Below are positions 27,066 to 35,843 of a DNA stretch of 64,000 nt, piece after piece (the stretch's first letter is position 1; each line of letters starts with the position of its first letter). Location of the stretch: positions 124,001 to 188,000 of the forward strand of contig NZ_LSGQ01000030.1 of the NCBI RefSeq assembly GCF_001675285.1, written 5' to 3'. The stretch is from Elizabethkingia miricola. GTDB lineage: Bacteria > Bacteroidota > Bacteroidia > Flavobacteriales > Weeksellaceae. The position numbers and the translations under genes were made by a program. The notes under the pieces were generated by a model. The model did not search any database and was not told the DNA's origin. It saw nothing but the letters and a program-made list of their open reading frames with translations.

Positions 27066-29933
27066 TTAAAATTTAACGTTAAGTCCCAGTGCAATTACTT
27101 TTGTCTGAGGATACGATGCCCTTGAGCTTGCCATTTCAGGATCGAAGTCCTTCATTCTTTTATCTCCCCTAATTGTAAAGAAATTATTCGCTGTTACATA
27201 AATTCTGAATTTCTGAATTCCAAGATTTGAGAGTACAGAATTCGGAAGAGAGTATCCCAATGTTAAAGTTTTAATACGTATATAATCCGCATTGAATAGC
27301 CAAAAACTTGACGTTGTATTATCATTATAGTTCTGATTATTATTTGCCGATTCTAATAATCTTGGGTACACAGCATTAGGATTCGGATTCTCCGGTGTCC
27401 ACCTTCCAAGAACATATTCTTTTGGACTACCACCATTAAAGAAAGCTTGTGAAGCCTCATTACCTAAATACACTTTAACATCCGCAACCCCCTGAGCTAT
27501 AAAACTAAAATCAAAATTTTTATAAGTAATTCCTCCACTTAATCCAAAAGTAATATAAGGTACATCATTACCCAAAACAACTCTATCTGCAGCATCAATC
27601 TTCCCATCACCATTCTGGTCTTTATATTTTATATCACCTGGCTGAGTATTAGTACTAATTTTGGGATAGTTATTTTTAACATCATCCGCCGTATATAACC
27701 CCATAGCTTCATAACCATAAAAAGCCCCTACAGCATCATTTTGCCTTGAAATATATTTTCCATCTATAATAGGATCATTCAATTTTATAATTTTATTCCA
27801 GGTACGCGAGAAGTTAGCATTGATATAATATTGAAGATCTTTCTTATTCTTTTGATAGCCCACGCTTAATTCAACACCTCTGTTTCTTACTCTTGATAAA
27901 TTCTCAGAAGGCCATTCTTTAGCGGGATCTGCCACACCTAATTCAGCAGGAACCGGGACCCTGTATAAAATATCTTTTGTCAGCCTGTCGAATACATCTA
28001 ACTGAAATGTAAAGCTTCTGTTAAATAAAGTACCATCCAAACCTATATTTTTAGAAATTACAGTCTCCCATCTCAAATTTGGATTAGGAATCTTTGCAGG
28101 CCACACACCATTAATTTTTGCCTCATCCAGAACACCTGAAACACCTGTTGATAAAAGGCTTAAATAATCCCAATATCCAACATTATATACATTTCCTGTT
28201 TTCCCAACAGATGCGCGAAGCTTAAGATCATTTACAAACTTTACATCCTCCATAAACTTCTCTTTATCAATTCTCCAGGAAGCTAGTATACTTGGATAAT
28301 AACCCCATCTGTTATTACTTGAAAATCGAGATGTTGCATCTGCCCTGAACAATGCTTCTATGAAATATTTGTCTTTATAACTATAATTAAATCTGGAAAA
28401 GAAAGACTGAAAAGCATCAGATTGAGGAAAGCCACTATTAAGCACATTCCCATCCGTATTAGCCCCTGCATCAATAGCCTCCATACCGTTGCTTAGTACA
28501 TTTTTCCGCTGTGCCATAATTTCTCTAAGTCTGTTATCTTCGTATGAAACTCCCGCCAATAATTTAAAATCATGATTTCCAAATCTTGTGTCGTAAGATC
28601 CATAAAGCTGAGCAGCAAAAGAGGAGGTTTTATTCCATGTCTCTTTGTAGCTATTAGGTGTTATCTCTGAACCCGTAAATGGTTTTCCGGTAAGAAAATT
28701 CATAAGAGGCCCAATTTCATTTTTAAACTCTGTTGCTATCTGGGTCCGATCTTTATACGATAACTGACCTTCTAATACAGCTCCTTTAAACGGCTTTAAC
28801 GTCCCGGTTATCGACCCTAAAAAAGTAGTTGATTCATTTCTGGTTTTCCCACTTTCACTTAATGAACGTAAAGGATTATCTTTTCCCAATGTTACATCAG
28901 CCTTACCTGCGTTAACACTACCCCAATCCCCATTACTCTGTATAGGCACCATTGTAGGCACCATTCTTGCAAGTGGAGTAATGATATCTGTCGCAGAACC
29001 ACTTTTAATATCTTCTTTTACAAAGGAAAAATTAGAATTAATATTAAATATATCGCTCACCACAGAGCTTGTATTAGCCCTTACTGTATAGCGATTTAGT
29101 CCTTTATCCGGCTGTAGAGATTCCTGATTTAAGTAACCTAAACTAAGATAGTAGCGTGTCTTTCCCCCTCCGTTCATACTTACTGTATGTTCCATAATTG
29201 GGGCTGCTTCTTTGTAAACCAATTTATACCAATCAGTATTAGGATACAGATCCGGATACTGCCCAGATTTTGCTTTTTCTATTTCTTCACTGGTATAATA
29301 TGCTTTTTTACCAGCATTTACAGCAGCTTCATTTCTAAGTGTCATATAATCTACAGAACCAAGTTTTTTAGGTAGATATGTAGCCATCTGATACCCCATC
29401 ATTGCATCATAATTTACTGACATCTTTCCTCCAGTCCCTTTCTTAGTAGTCACCAATATAACACCATAAGCCGCCCGAGAACCATAGATAGCAGCAGCAG
29501 CATCCTTCAGAACAGTAAGATTTTCCACATCGTTAGGGTTAATCATAGCAAAATCTGTTTGGCTTACAATCACACCATCAACAACAAATAGTGGAGCTGA
29601 TCCGCCTAGATTTCCACGCCCCCTAATATTGGGAGTACCTCTGTCATTACCGACATCTCCGGGGCGTTGTAAAATAGTAACACCAGGGAGGGCTCCCTGC
29701 ATTGCAGTTAAAAGACTGGTTACAGGGCGGTCTTTCACAACAGCTACGTTAAGATTTGCAGCTGCTCCTGAAGCAGTAGTTTTTTTTTGGGTGCCATACC
29801 CTACTAAAACTACCTCTTCAATCTTTTTTTCATTCAGGGAATCATTCTTTTTGGAAGTCTGGGCATTTGCAAATCCTGACATTAGGAAAAAGCACACGCC
29901 TACAGTCCCAAAATTTTTGAGTTGAGTCTTCAT
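27066..29933 (-). CDS. SusC/RagA-family TonB-dependent outer-membrane transporter (pair B)
   Basis: SusC-type channel of 955 residues. Signal peptide MKTQLKNFGTVGVCFFLMSG (ending NAQ), then EKKIEEVVLVGYGTQKK, then the plug with VTILQRPGDVGNDRGTPNIR, LFVVDGVIVS and VLKDAAAAIYGSRAAYGVIL. C-terminal FIAQGVAD and PQTKVIALGLNVKF strands close the barrel. Like pair A it has no CarboxypepD_reg-like N-terminal domain. A TACTTTTG -7-like box lies at 29972-29965. Signal peptide and TonB-box segment are near-copies of pair A, which points to duplication, whereas plug and barrel have diverged and presumably bind a different ligand. Confidence 0.97.
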   Translation of the reverse strand: MKTQLKNFGTVGVCFFLMSGFANAQTSKKNDSLNEKKIEEVVLVGYGTQKKTTASGAAANLNVAVVKDRPVTSLLTAMQGALPGVTILQRPGDVGNDRGTPNIRGRGNLGGSAPLFVVDGVIVSQTDFAMINPNDVENLTVLKDAAAAIYGSRAAYGVILVTTKKGTGGKMSVNYDAMMGYQMATYLPKKLGSVDYMTLRNEAAVNAGKKAYYTSEEIEKAKSGQYPDLYPNTDWYKLVYKEAAPIMEHTVSMNGGGKTRYYLSLGYLNQESLQPDKGLNRYTVRANTSSVVSDIFNINSNFSFVKEDIKSGSATDIITPLARMVPTMVPIQSNGDWGSVNAGKADVTLGKDNPLRSLSESGKTRNESTTFLGSITGTLKPFKGAVLEGQLSYKDRTQIATEFKNEIGPLMNFLTGKPFTGSEITPNSYKETWNKTSSFAAQLYGSYDTRFGNHDFKLLAGVSYEDNRLREIMAQRKNVLSNGMEAIDAGANTDGNVLNSGFPQSDAFQSFFSRFNYSYKDKYFIEALFRADATSRFSSNNRWGYYPSILASWRIDKEKFMEDVKFVNDLKLRASVGKTGNVYNVGYWDYLSLLSTGVSGVLDEAKINGVWPAKIPNPNLRWETVISKNIGLDGTLFNRSFTFQLDVFDRLTKDILYRVPVPAELGVADPAKEWPSENLSRVRNRGVELSVGYQKNKKDLQYYINANFSRTWNKIIKLNDPIIDGKYISRQNDAVGAFYGYEAMGLYTADDVKNNYPKISTNTQPGDIKYKDQNGDGKIDAADRVVLGNDVPYITFGLSGGITYKNFDFSFIAQGVADVKVYLGNEASQAFFNGGSPKEYVLGRWTPENPNPNAVYPRLLESANNNQNYNDNTTSSFWLFNADYIRIKTLTLGYSLPNSVLSNLGIQKFRIYVTANNFFTIRGDKRMKDFDPEMASSRASYPQTKVIALGLNVKF

Positions 29934-30081
29934 AGATTACAGGTTATTAATTTTTTAGCTTTATCAAAAGTATAAAAAAAAAGCACATATAATAATATGT
30001 ACTCATAATTTTAGTTAATTTTTTCAGAAAAATTTATTTTTCAATATATATTGAAATTATTTATTTCATATGAAAACAGGA

Positions 30082-30522
30082 TTAACTTTTATTTTTTTTT
30101 ATTTTACTCCACTTATTTGTCAAAACTTCAACAACCTTACCCCCAATCCATGAAAATGGGAAAAATATAAGAAAAATAGAAATTTTATAAAACGTAGGAT
30201 GAAACGGAAATATGATAACATCAAGCATTGCAATAAAGAGCAATATAAAGCCGATAAGGATAGCATATGCCACTTTTGCATACTTTACCACAAGTGCTGT
30301 TACCACCCCTCCTATCATCGCTCCTATACCCGAAGACACCAGTAATGCTATGAAGAAATAATCCTTATTTCTGACGCTATAAAGAAGGTACTCCCATCTT
30401 TTAAAAGGAGCGAATTGCTCATAGGTAATCCAGGCAGGATTCAGCCGAACCCCTAAAGTAATAATCAGAGCTGCAACAAACAACCCCAGAATAACGCCAA
30501 ATGTATTTCTTAAAAAATTCAC
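30082..30522 (-). CDS. Four-helix membrane protein of unknown function
   Basis: 146 residues with about four hydrophobic helices: FGVILGLFVAALIITLGV, FFIALLVSSGIGAMIGGVV, VAYAILIGFILLFIAMLDV and FLIFFPFSWIGGKVVEVL, with a lysine-rich tail (KWSKIKKNKS). No family is recognised. It is the third gene of a probable lptD-ridA-30522 unit: only 6 bases separate it from the RidA gene, so it is cotranscribed. A function in the envelope is possible but not shown. Confidence 0.8.
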   Translation of the reverse strand: MNFLRNTFGVILGLFVAALIITLGVRLNPAWITYEQFAPFKRWEYLLYSVRNKDYFFIALLVSSGIGAMIGGVVTALVVKYAKVAYAILIGFILLFIAMLDVIIFPFHPTFYKISIFLIFFPFSWIGGKVVEVLTNKWSKIKKNKS

Positions 30523-30528
30523 GCTCTA

Positions 30529-30909
30529 TTAACCCTTATGTGCAATCATAGAAATTTCTACATTCACATTCTTAGGAAGACATGAAACCTGAACCGTTTC
30601 TCTCGCCGGATAGCAAGAAGAATCAAGATAAGATGCATAAATATCATTCATCACTGCGAAGTCATCCATATTCTTAAGAAAGATAGTAGACTTTACAACG
30701 TCTCTGAATGTTAATCCTGCAGCATCCAGAATCGCTTGAAGATTTTTCATTACCTGATGCGTTTCTTTCTCGATACCATCAAGTATTTTCCCTGTTGCAG
30801 GGTCCATTGGGATCTGTCCTGAAATATACAAAACACCATTGATCATATTCGCTTGCGAATATGGCCCGATTGCCGCTGGTGCATTGTCTGTAGAAATAAT
30901 TTCTTTCAT
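30529..30909 (-). CDS. RidA/YjgF family enamine/imine deaminase
   Basis: RidA proteins hydrolyse reactive enamines and imines such as 2-aminoacrylate made by pyridoxal-phosphate enzymes. Length 126 residues is normal. Family segments: APAAIGPYSQANMINGVLYI at the start, SGQIPMDPATGKI, VVKSTIFLKNMDDFAVMND, and YPARETVQVSCLPKNVNVEI containing the conserved arginine that binds the carboxylate. It is cytoplasmic. It lies between lptD (26-base gap) and a small membrane protein; that link to lipopolysaccharide export is probably only positional. Confidence 0.95.
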   Translation of the reverse strand: MKEIISTDNAPAAIGPYSQANMINGVLYISGQIPMDPATGKILDGIEKETHQVMKNLQAILDAAGLTFRDVVKSTIFLKNMDDFAVMNDIYASYLDSSCYPARETVQVSCLPKNVNVEISMIAHKG

Positions 30910-30935
30910 GATTATTTTTCGTCAAATATATAAAA

Positions 30936-33542
30936 TTAGAACGAACTTGTTGTATTAGGGAAACTCCTTGATTTATACTTCACTGCATCTCTCAGGATAT
31001 TTGCCTTAATCCCGATAAAGAAGTCATAAACCTTATATGGCCCTCCGGTAGGAACCCAGTTGAAGTTAATTGTAAAGCTTCGTTGATCTCTGGAAAAACC
31101 TATACGAGTATACGCCAACTGCCCTGTAACAACATCATAATAAGTACTACCATTAATATTCCAGTAAGGTGTAAGCTTTATACTACCGTCCAATCCCACT
31201 GAGAAAGTTTTTGTTCCGGTACGGGTTAATCCTTTATTATAGCTATACTGTGCATTCACATTTAATGTCCACGGCTGCTTGAACCTTGCATAGTAATTAT
31301 CGTCGAAATAATAATTTTCGTAACGTATTTCCCCTTTAGTTTTGTATTCTTTTGCAGGATCTTTCCTTTCTCCCAGAATAGCCTCAGATAGAGGTAATGA
31401 CAATTGCGCATTGAAATTAGCAATACTAAATGCCCCGAATTTCTCTGTTCTTATCCCCTGCTCTATACCCGGTAAAAATTCAGTTTTATAAGGATCCAAC
31501 ATCATAGACATATTTACATTCAGTTTATTCTTAAAGAATGAAGACTGCGTATTGACACTAATCATTGACCATTTATACTTTGGAGCAGCAAAATTATAGT
31601 TTCCGGAAATATTCAGGTTTTCAAAGATTTTCACTTTTTCAACCCCCGTAGAGTCCTTTTTAGATTTAACTTTCATCTCCAGGCTGTTATTAATATTAAA
31701 GCCTACAGACTGCGTCAATCCTGTTCCGGGAGAACCATAAATACCTCCTTCAAATATAGAGTAAGGTACCAACATACCTGTTCTGTCATAGTATTCATTA
31801 TAATACCCCCATGACTGAGCACTGAAGTCCGGCGCATAATTAAAGCTGATACTTGGCGTCACCATGTGTCTTATCGCCTGAACCTTGGAATTTTTATTAA
31901 ATTTCAACATCCCGTACAATACCGTTTGCAAACTTGCTGAAGTCGTAAACGTACTGAACCCGGAGATATTCTTTTTATAATTATTATCAATTTTATCAGT
32001 AACAGGATTATAATTCCTATCCAGCGTCTTGGTTGTCATAACGTTATTCACATTAGCACTAAGTGAAAACGTAAAATACTTGAACAATGGTGTATTGGTA
32101 GTCAATCCAATCGTATTCTGCAATCCTGTCTGCATTTTGTCAAACATCGACTTAGTGAACAGTTCATCCTGTTTAGCATTTACGTAGTTAGTAAATGATA
32201 AATTTGTATTCACATTAATATTCTCCAGAAGACCGGTTCTGACTCCGGTTTTTGGTTTAAACAGATAAAACTGGTTCACATTTACCGTTAATTGAGGCAA
32301 ACGAAGATCCACCAAACCTGTTGCAAAGTTCTGGGAATAAGATGCTGTTCCGTTAATCGTAACCGGCAGATTTAAAAACCTTTTGGTAAAGGAGATAGAA
32401 GAACTCTGCTGTGTATTAAGTGCATTACCCTGGAAGATATAGTTATTATTAAGGGTATTGTTATAGAACTTTGTACTTACAATATCTACGGATGCAGAAA
32501 AATTAAAATATGGATTAGCTTTTGTATCTTGGGAATGCCTCCATCCGATTCTGTACGTACTACTCTGTGAATAGCCATCAAGTCCTTTAATCCCTACAAT
32601 TCTAGATCCGAATTCTGCTATAAAGTTACCGGTATAGCGGTAATTTTTCTTATAACCTATTTCTGGTCGCAAATTCCAGCTTCCTTTAGTATAAATATCA
32701 CTAAGGATTTTAAGGTCAAAATGCTCGCCTATTGGCTGATAATAACCTAATCCATTCAGGAAGAAACCTACATCTTCTCTTTCACCAAAACTCGGAATTA
32801 GAATACCGGCACTCCTTTTTTCCGAAAACGGAAGAATTGCAAACGGAAGCACTAAAGGAGTTGGTACGTTTTCAATATACATTTGGACTGGCCCGGTAAT
32901 AACCCGTGAGCTTTCCTTTCCTTTTATCATCTTGATTTTAGGTGCCAACAGATAATAATCGGACATGGAATCCTTTTTCTTCAGGAAGTATTCATCCGTT
33001 GTATATTTCCCCTGCCTCAGATAATAAATAGAGTCATTCGCCTTCTTTGTTTTACTAGCAACAATAGCTCCCTCACTCTCCTCAGTCCGGGTATTATAAG
33101 CTATTGCCTTATTGGTTTTATAGTTATAATTAAGACTTTCGGTTTCATATTTTTTTCCTCCCTGAGTCGTAATTACCGGAGAAACAATCTTTCCTTTATC
33201 ATTAAGCTTTCCTCTTGCAAAAATCTGATTTTTGTCCCAGTCTATAGAGATATAATCAGCATCAATCTGAGTATCCTGATACACTACTGTAGCATTTTTA
33301 TTCAGGATTGTCATCTTTTTAGGGACGTCACTCTTATTGTTATCTGCTTTGGTTTTTACTACGTCAGCAATCTTCTCTGTTTTAAGCAGAGAATCTGACT
33401 TTATACTATCCGTTTTCACCGCTATAGTGTCTGATACAACCTTTTTTCCTTTAACAGTTTGCTTAGTATTCTGTGCTAAAAAACTGTTAAAAATTAGGAA
33501 AATTAAAATATGTAAGGTATTTTTGAAACCGTTTGAACCCAA
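30936..33542 (-). CDS. lptD: Outer-membrane LPS-assembly protein LptD (OstA family, Bacteroidota type)
   Basis: LptD inserts lipopolysaccharide into the outer leaflet. The 868-residue product has a signal peptide (LHILIFLIFNSFLA, then QNTKQ), an N-terminal OstA/LptA-like jellyroll (ATVVYQDTQIDADYISIDW, TTQGGKKYETESLNYNY), and a large C-terminal barrel (from VPTPLVLPFAILPFSEKRSAG). The 5' end is unusual: no ATG precedes the signal peptide in frame, so translation should start at the TTG at 33542. A TAATTTTG box at 33573-33566 would leave a leader of about 15-20 bases. Divergent from the amidase gene; followed closely by the RidA gene. Confidence 0.93.
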   Translation of the reverse strand: MGSNGFKNTLHILIFLIFNSFLAQNTKQTVKGKKVVSDTIAVKTDSIKSDSLLKTEKIADVVKTKADNNKSDVPKKMTILNKNATVVYQDTQIDADYISIDWDKNQIFARGKLNDKGKIVSPVITTQGGKKYETESLNYNYKTNKAIAYNTRTEESEGAIVASKTKKANDSIYYLRQGKYTTDEYFLKKKDSMSDYYLLAPKIKMIKGKESSRVITGPVQMYIENVPTPLVLPFAILPFSEKRSAGILIPSFGEREDVGFFLNGLGYYQPIGEHFDLKILSDIYTKGSWNLRPEIGYKKNYRYTGNFIAEFGSRIVGIKGLDGYSQSSTYRIGWRHSQDTKANPYFNFSASVDIVSTKFYNNTLNNNYIFQGNALNTQQSSSISFTKRFLNLPVTINGTASYSQNFATGLVDLRLPQLTVNVNQFYLFKPKTGVRTGLLENINVNTNLSFTNYVNAKQDELFTKSMFDKMQTGLQNTIGLTTNTPLFKYFTFSLSANVNNVMTTKTLDRNYNPVTDKIDNNYKKNISGFSTFTTSASLQTVLYGMLKFNKNSKVQAIRHMVTPSISFNYAPDFSAQSWGYYNEYYDRTGMLVPYSIFEGGIYGSPGTGLTQSVGFNINNSLEMKVKSKKDSTGVEKVKIFENLNISGNYNFAAPKYKWSMISVNTQSSFFKNKLNVNMSMMLDPYKTEFLPGIEQGIRTEKFGAFSIANFNAQLSLPLSEAILGERKDPAKEYKTKGEIRYENYYFDDNYYARFKQPWTLNVNAQYSYNKGLTRTGTKTFSVGLDGSIKLTPYWNINGSTYYDVVTGQLAYTRIGFSRDQRSFTINFNWVPTGGPYKVYDFFIGIKANILRDAVKYKSRSFPNTTSSF

Positions 33543-33587
33543 ATCTATTCTATAATTATTCGGGTCAAAATTAGCAAAATTTAAAAA

Positions 33588-34886
33588 ATGAAGATGAATA
33601 ACCCCTTATTTAATCTTAAAAAATATTTATTCCTGCTTGCAGGCGTCCTTTTTATCAGCCTTTCGGCTCAAAAAAAATTTACACTTGTTATAGATCCCGG
33701 ACACGGAAGTAAGAATGGCTCGGCCAGAACTTATTCTGATCTGGGTGAAGTAAGAGAGGATCATGTCGTCTTAGCCGTCGGGCTAAAATTGGGCAAGCTT
33801 CTTGAGAAGAATAAAGACATTAAGGTTATTTTCACCAGAACGTCGGATGTACTTCCATCACTAACAGAAAGAACGAATCTGGCCAACAGAAGTAAAGCCG
33901 ATTTATTTGTTTCCATCCATTGCAATGCGACAGGAACCAACAACGGCTCCGCATACGGCACTGAAACTTATATACAGGGCCCCAACCAAAACAGTACAAA
34001 TCTGGAGGTGGCCAAGCGAGAAAACTCGGTGATTTATCTGGACAAAGAAGACCGTCAAAACTTCGCCTCATATGATCCAAATTCTCCGGAATCACTTATT
34101 GCTCTGAAACTTCAGCAAAGCAAATATTTGGAAAGCAGTTTGCTTATCGGCAGTATGGTGGAAGAAAATTTTGAGAAAAAAGATAAAAGACTTTCCCGTG
34201 GAGTAAAGCAAGCCAACTTGCACGTTTTACGGCTTAATGCTATGCCTTCCATTCTTGTAGAAACAGGTTTTGTCAACAATTACGAGGAAGCACAATACCT
34301 GATCTCTGAAAAAGGGCAGCAGGAAATAGCAGAATCCATTTATGAGGCTATCATTAATTACAAAAAAGCCGTTGAGCGAAACAGAGGCTCTGTAAGCGTA
34401 GAAGAGGCTAAACCTGTAAAAGTAGAGACACCTCTGAAAAATGACTTCAGAATACTCTTAATGACAACCCAGAACAGGTATAATGAAAATGATCCTGCCC
34501 TGAGAGGACTCAACTATATCCTTCCGGTAAAAGAAGGGGTATTTTACAAATATTATTACGCCACTACAAACCTGGCATCTGTAAAAGACGGAAATATAAA
34601 AACAGCCAAAGATGCTGGTTTTATAAATGCTGTAGCCATTGGTTTTGTACCCAATGCTGTTATCGCAAAAGGCTATTACACTATAGAAGTTGCAGTTTCT
34701 AAAGAGAAGCTCAATAGTTCTTCCTATATACTTCAGACTCTTAAAGACATTAAGCGTGACAAAAGAGATGGTACATTTTACTATACTTTTGGCAAGGTAA
34801 ATACCCTGGAAGCGGCTATTAAGCTCCAAAAAACACTAGAAGAGAAAGGCATTAAGAACACAATTATTGAAAAAGTTACAGAATAA
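33588..34886 (+). CDS. N-acetylmuramoyl-L-alanine amidase (Amidase_3) with C-terminal SPOR-like domain
   Basis: Zinc amidase that cleaves the bond between MurNAc and the peptide stem of peptidoglycan. A signal peptide (YLFLLAGVLFISLSAQ) precedes the catalytic domain, which shows TLVIDPGHGSKNG (first Zn histidine), DLFVSIHCNATG (Zn histidine), and LHVLRLNAMPSILVETGFVNN with the catalytic Glu. A linker (RNRGSVSVEEAKPVKVETP) leads to a C-terminal domain of about 140 residues ending in GKVNTLEAAIKLQKTLEEKG, which resembles SPOR repeats that bind denuded glycan. 432 residues. Two ATGs lie at 33588 and 33594. Divergent from lptD. Confidence 0.93.
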   Translation: MKMNNPLFNLKKYLFLLAGVLFISLSAQKKFTLVIDPGHGSKNGSARTYSDLGEVREDHVVLAVGLKLGKLLEKNKDIKVIFTRTSDVLPSLTERTNLANRSKADLFVSIHCNATGTNNGSAYGTETYIQGPNQNSTNLEVAKRENSVIYLDKEDRQNFASYDPNSPESLIALKLQQSKYLESSLLIGSMVEENFEKKDKRLSRGVKQANLHVLRLNAMPSILVETGFVNNYEEAQYLISEKGQQEIAESIYEAIINYKKAVERNRGSVSVEEAKPVKVETPLKNDFRILLMTTQNRYNENDPALRGLNYILPVKEGVFYKYYYATTNLASVKDGNIKTAKDAGFINAVAIGFVPNAVIAKGYYTIEVAVSKEKLNSSSYILQTLKDIKRDKRDGTFYYTFGKVNTLEAAIKLQKTLEEKGIKNTIIEKVTE

Positions 34887-34897
34887 TTGAAAAATTA

Positions 34898-34929
34898 TTT
34901 TGCAGTATCAAAAAAACGTTCTATATTTG
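34898..34929 (+). promoter_or_regulatory. Promoter of the first tRNA-Glu gene
   Basis: TTTTG at 34898-34902, a 19-base spacer and TATATTTG at 34922-34929. The tRNA begins 19 bases after the -7 box. Confidence 0.85.
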
Positions 34930-34947
34930 CACTCACAAAAATCAAAT

Positions 34948-35019
34948 GGCCTATTCGTCTAGTGGTTAGGACTCAAGATTTTCATTCTTGCAACAGGGGT
35001 TCGATTCCCCTATAGGCTA
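34948..35019 (+). tRNA. tRNA-Glu (anticodon TTC), copy 1
   Basis: 72 bases. Acceptor stem GGCCTAT/ATAGGCT (first pair G-U), anticodon stem CAAGA/TCTTG with loop TTTTCAT and anticodon TTC, T arm AGGGG-TTCGATT-CCCCT, discriminator A. The 3' CCA is not encoded. Confidence 0.97.
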
Positions 35020-35041
35020 CAAGTTTTTTGTAAAAATTATT

Positions 35042-35071
35042 TTGGTAATTAAAAAGATTTTTATATCTTTG
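35042..35071 (+). promoter_or_regulatory. Promoter of rpsT
   Basis: TTG at 35042-35044, a 19-base spacer and TATCTTTG at 35064-35071; the rpsT ATG is at 35090. The transcript should continue into the second tRNA-Glu. Confidence 0.85.
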
Positions 35072-35089
35072 CAAAAGTTTTAAAAAGTT

Positions 35090-35344
35090 ATGGCAAATCA
35101 TAAATCAGCTCTTAAAAGAATTAGACAAAACAACGTTAGGAGATTAAGAAACAGATATTATCACAAGACAGCTAGAACTGCTGTTAAAGTGTTAAGAAGT
35201 GAGACTGAAAAGGCTTCTGCTACTGAGCAACTGCCAAAAGTAATCTCTTTACTAGATAAGTTAGTAAAAAAGAACATTATTCACAAGAATAAGGCTGCTA
35301 ACTTAAAAAGTAAATTAACTAAGCACGTTAATAAGTTAGCTTAA
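35090..35344 (+). CDS. rpsT: 30S ribosomal protein S20
   Basis: S20, a small basic protein that binds the body of 16S rRNA during 30S assembly. All of its 84 residues look typical: [22 protein letters not shown] at the N-terminus, a helical middle, and [22 protein letters not shown] at the end. It lies between two tRNA-Glu genes, with its own promoter and only 12 bases between its stop codon and the second tRNA. One transcript therefore probably carries both the mRNA and the tRNA and is separated by RNase processing. Confidence 0.98.
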   Translation: MANHKSALKRIRQNNVRRLRNRYYHKTARTAVKVLRSETEKASATEQLPKVISLLDKLVKKNIIHKNKAANLKSKLTKHVNKLA

Positions 35345-35356
35345 TATAAAATTTAA

Positions 35357-35428
35357 GGCCCGTTCGTCTATCGGTTAGGACCTCAGATTTTCATTCTGGT
35401 AAGAGGGGTTCGATTCCCCTACGGGCTA
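35357..35428 (+). tRNA. tRNA-Glu (anticodon TTC), copy 2
   Basis: 72 bases. Acceptor stem GGCCCGT/ACGGGCT, anticodon stem TCAGA/TCTGG with loop TTTTCAT and anticodon TTC, T arm GAGGGG-TTCGATT-CCCCT, discriminator A followed by an encoded CCA (35429-35431). Acceptor and anticodon stems differ from copy 1 while the identity elements agree. Confidence 0.97.
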
Positions 35429-35431
35429 CCA

Positions 35432-35462
35432 AAGCTCTCAACAAATGTTGAGAGCTTTTTTA
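35432..35462 (+). terminator. Intrinsic terminator after the second tRNA-Glu
   Basis: AAGCTCTCAACA and TGTTGAGAGCTT form a 12-bp stem with a 2-base loop, followed by a T-run. Confidence 0.95.
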
Positions 35463-35505
35463 TTTTCAGATTTTTCATTCCTCCACTTCTCAAAATCTGA
35501 AAATA
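35461..35505. repeat. Perfect 14-bp inverted repeat
   Basis: TATTTTCAGATTTT (35461-35474) and AAAATCTGAAAATA (35492-35505) are exact reverse complements 17 bases apart. It sits directly behind the tRNA terminator. It may be a second termination hairpin, or the scar of an inserted element. Confidence 0.6.
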
Positions 35506-35803
35506 CTTTATAATAGTATTGAAACAGATGTTTTTTTTAGCCTGTATATAGCTTATGATTTTGTTCCAGTATAGTTTATTAACAATTTGCTATAATGCTA
35601 AACATAAAAACTGGGAGAGAACAATACCGAACTAAGAATACAAAGAATGACTTTACACTAATGCAAGCCCTAAATCTGAATCAATCTATATACTATATTA
35701 CTATATAGCCACCACTTATTAGGTAAAAAAGATTCAGGTGTAGAAGCTGCATATTGTCTTTTATTAGGTATGCCTCAGTTCTTATATACTTACGGCACAT
35801 ACA
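35506..35803 (+). other. Gene-free stretch with a coding-like relic
   Basis: No complete gene is seen. One plus-strand frame, open from about 35678 and running beyond 35860, reads like protein (LLGKKDSGVEAAYCLLLGMP, then QFLYTYGTYKEKGSDSKSKP) but has no credible start and runs into the opposite-strand gene. It may be the decayed end of a lost gene. The family is not recognised. Confidence 0.35.
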
Positions 35804-35837
35804 AAGAAAAAGGCTCAGATTCTAAATCCAAGCCTTT
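35804..35837 (-). terminator. Probable terminator of the 35844-36713 gene
   Basis: Minus strand: AAGGCT, about 15 bases, AGCCTTTTTC. The stem is short and the loop long, but a T-run follows, only a few bases after the stop codon. Confidence 0.5.
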
Positions 35838-35843
35838 ATATAG

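Noticed and set aside
20745-29933. SusC/SusD tandem pairs as a polysaccharide utilisation locus
   Set aside because: No glycoside hydrolase, lyase or regulator gene lies next to them, so a glycan role cannot be claimed.
33540-33547. TAGATTTG as the lptD promoter
   Set aside because: It would place the transcription start after the only usable start codon; the box at 33566-33573 fits better.
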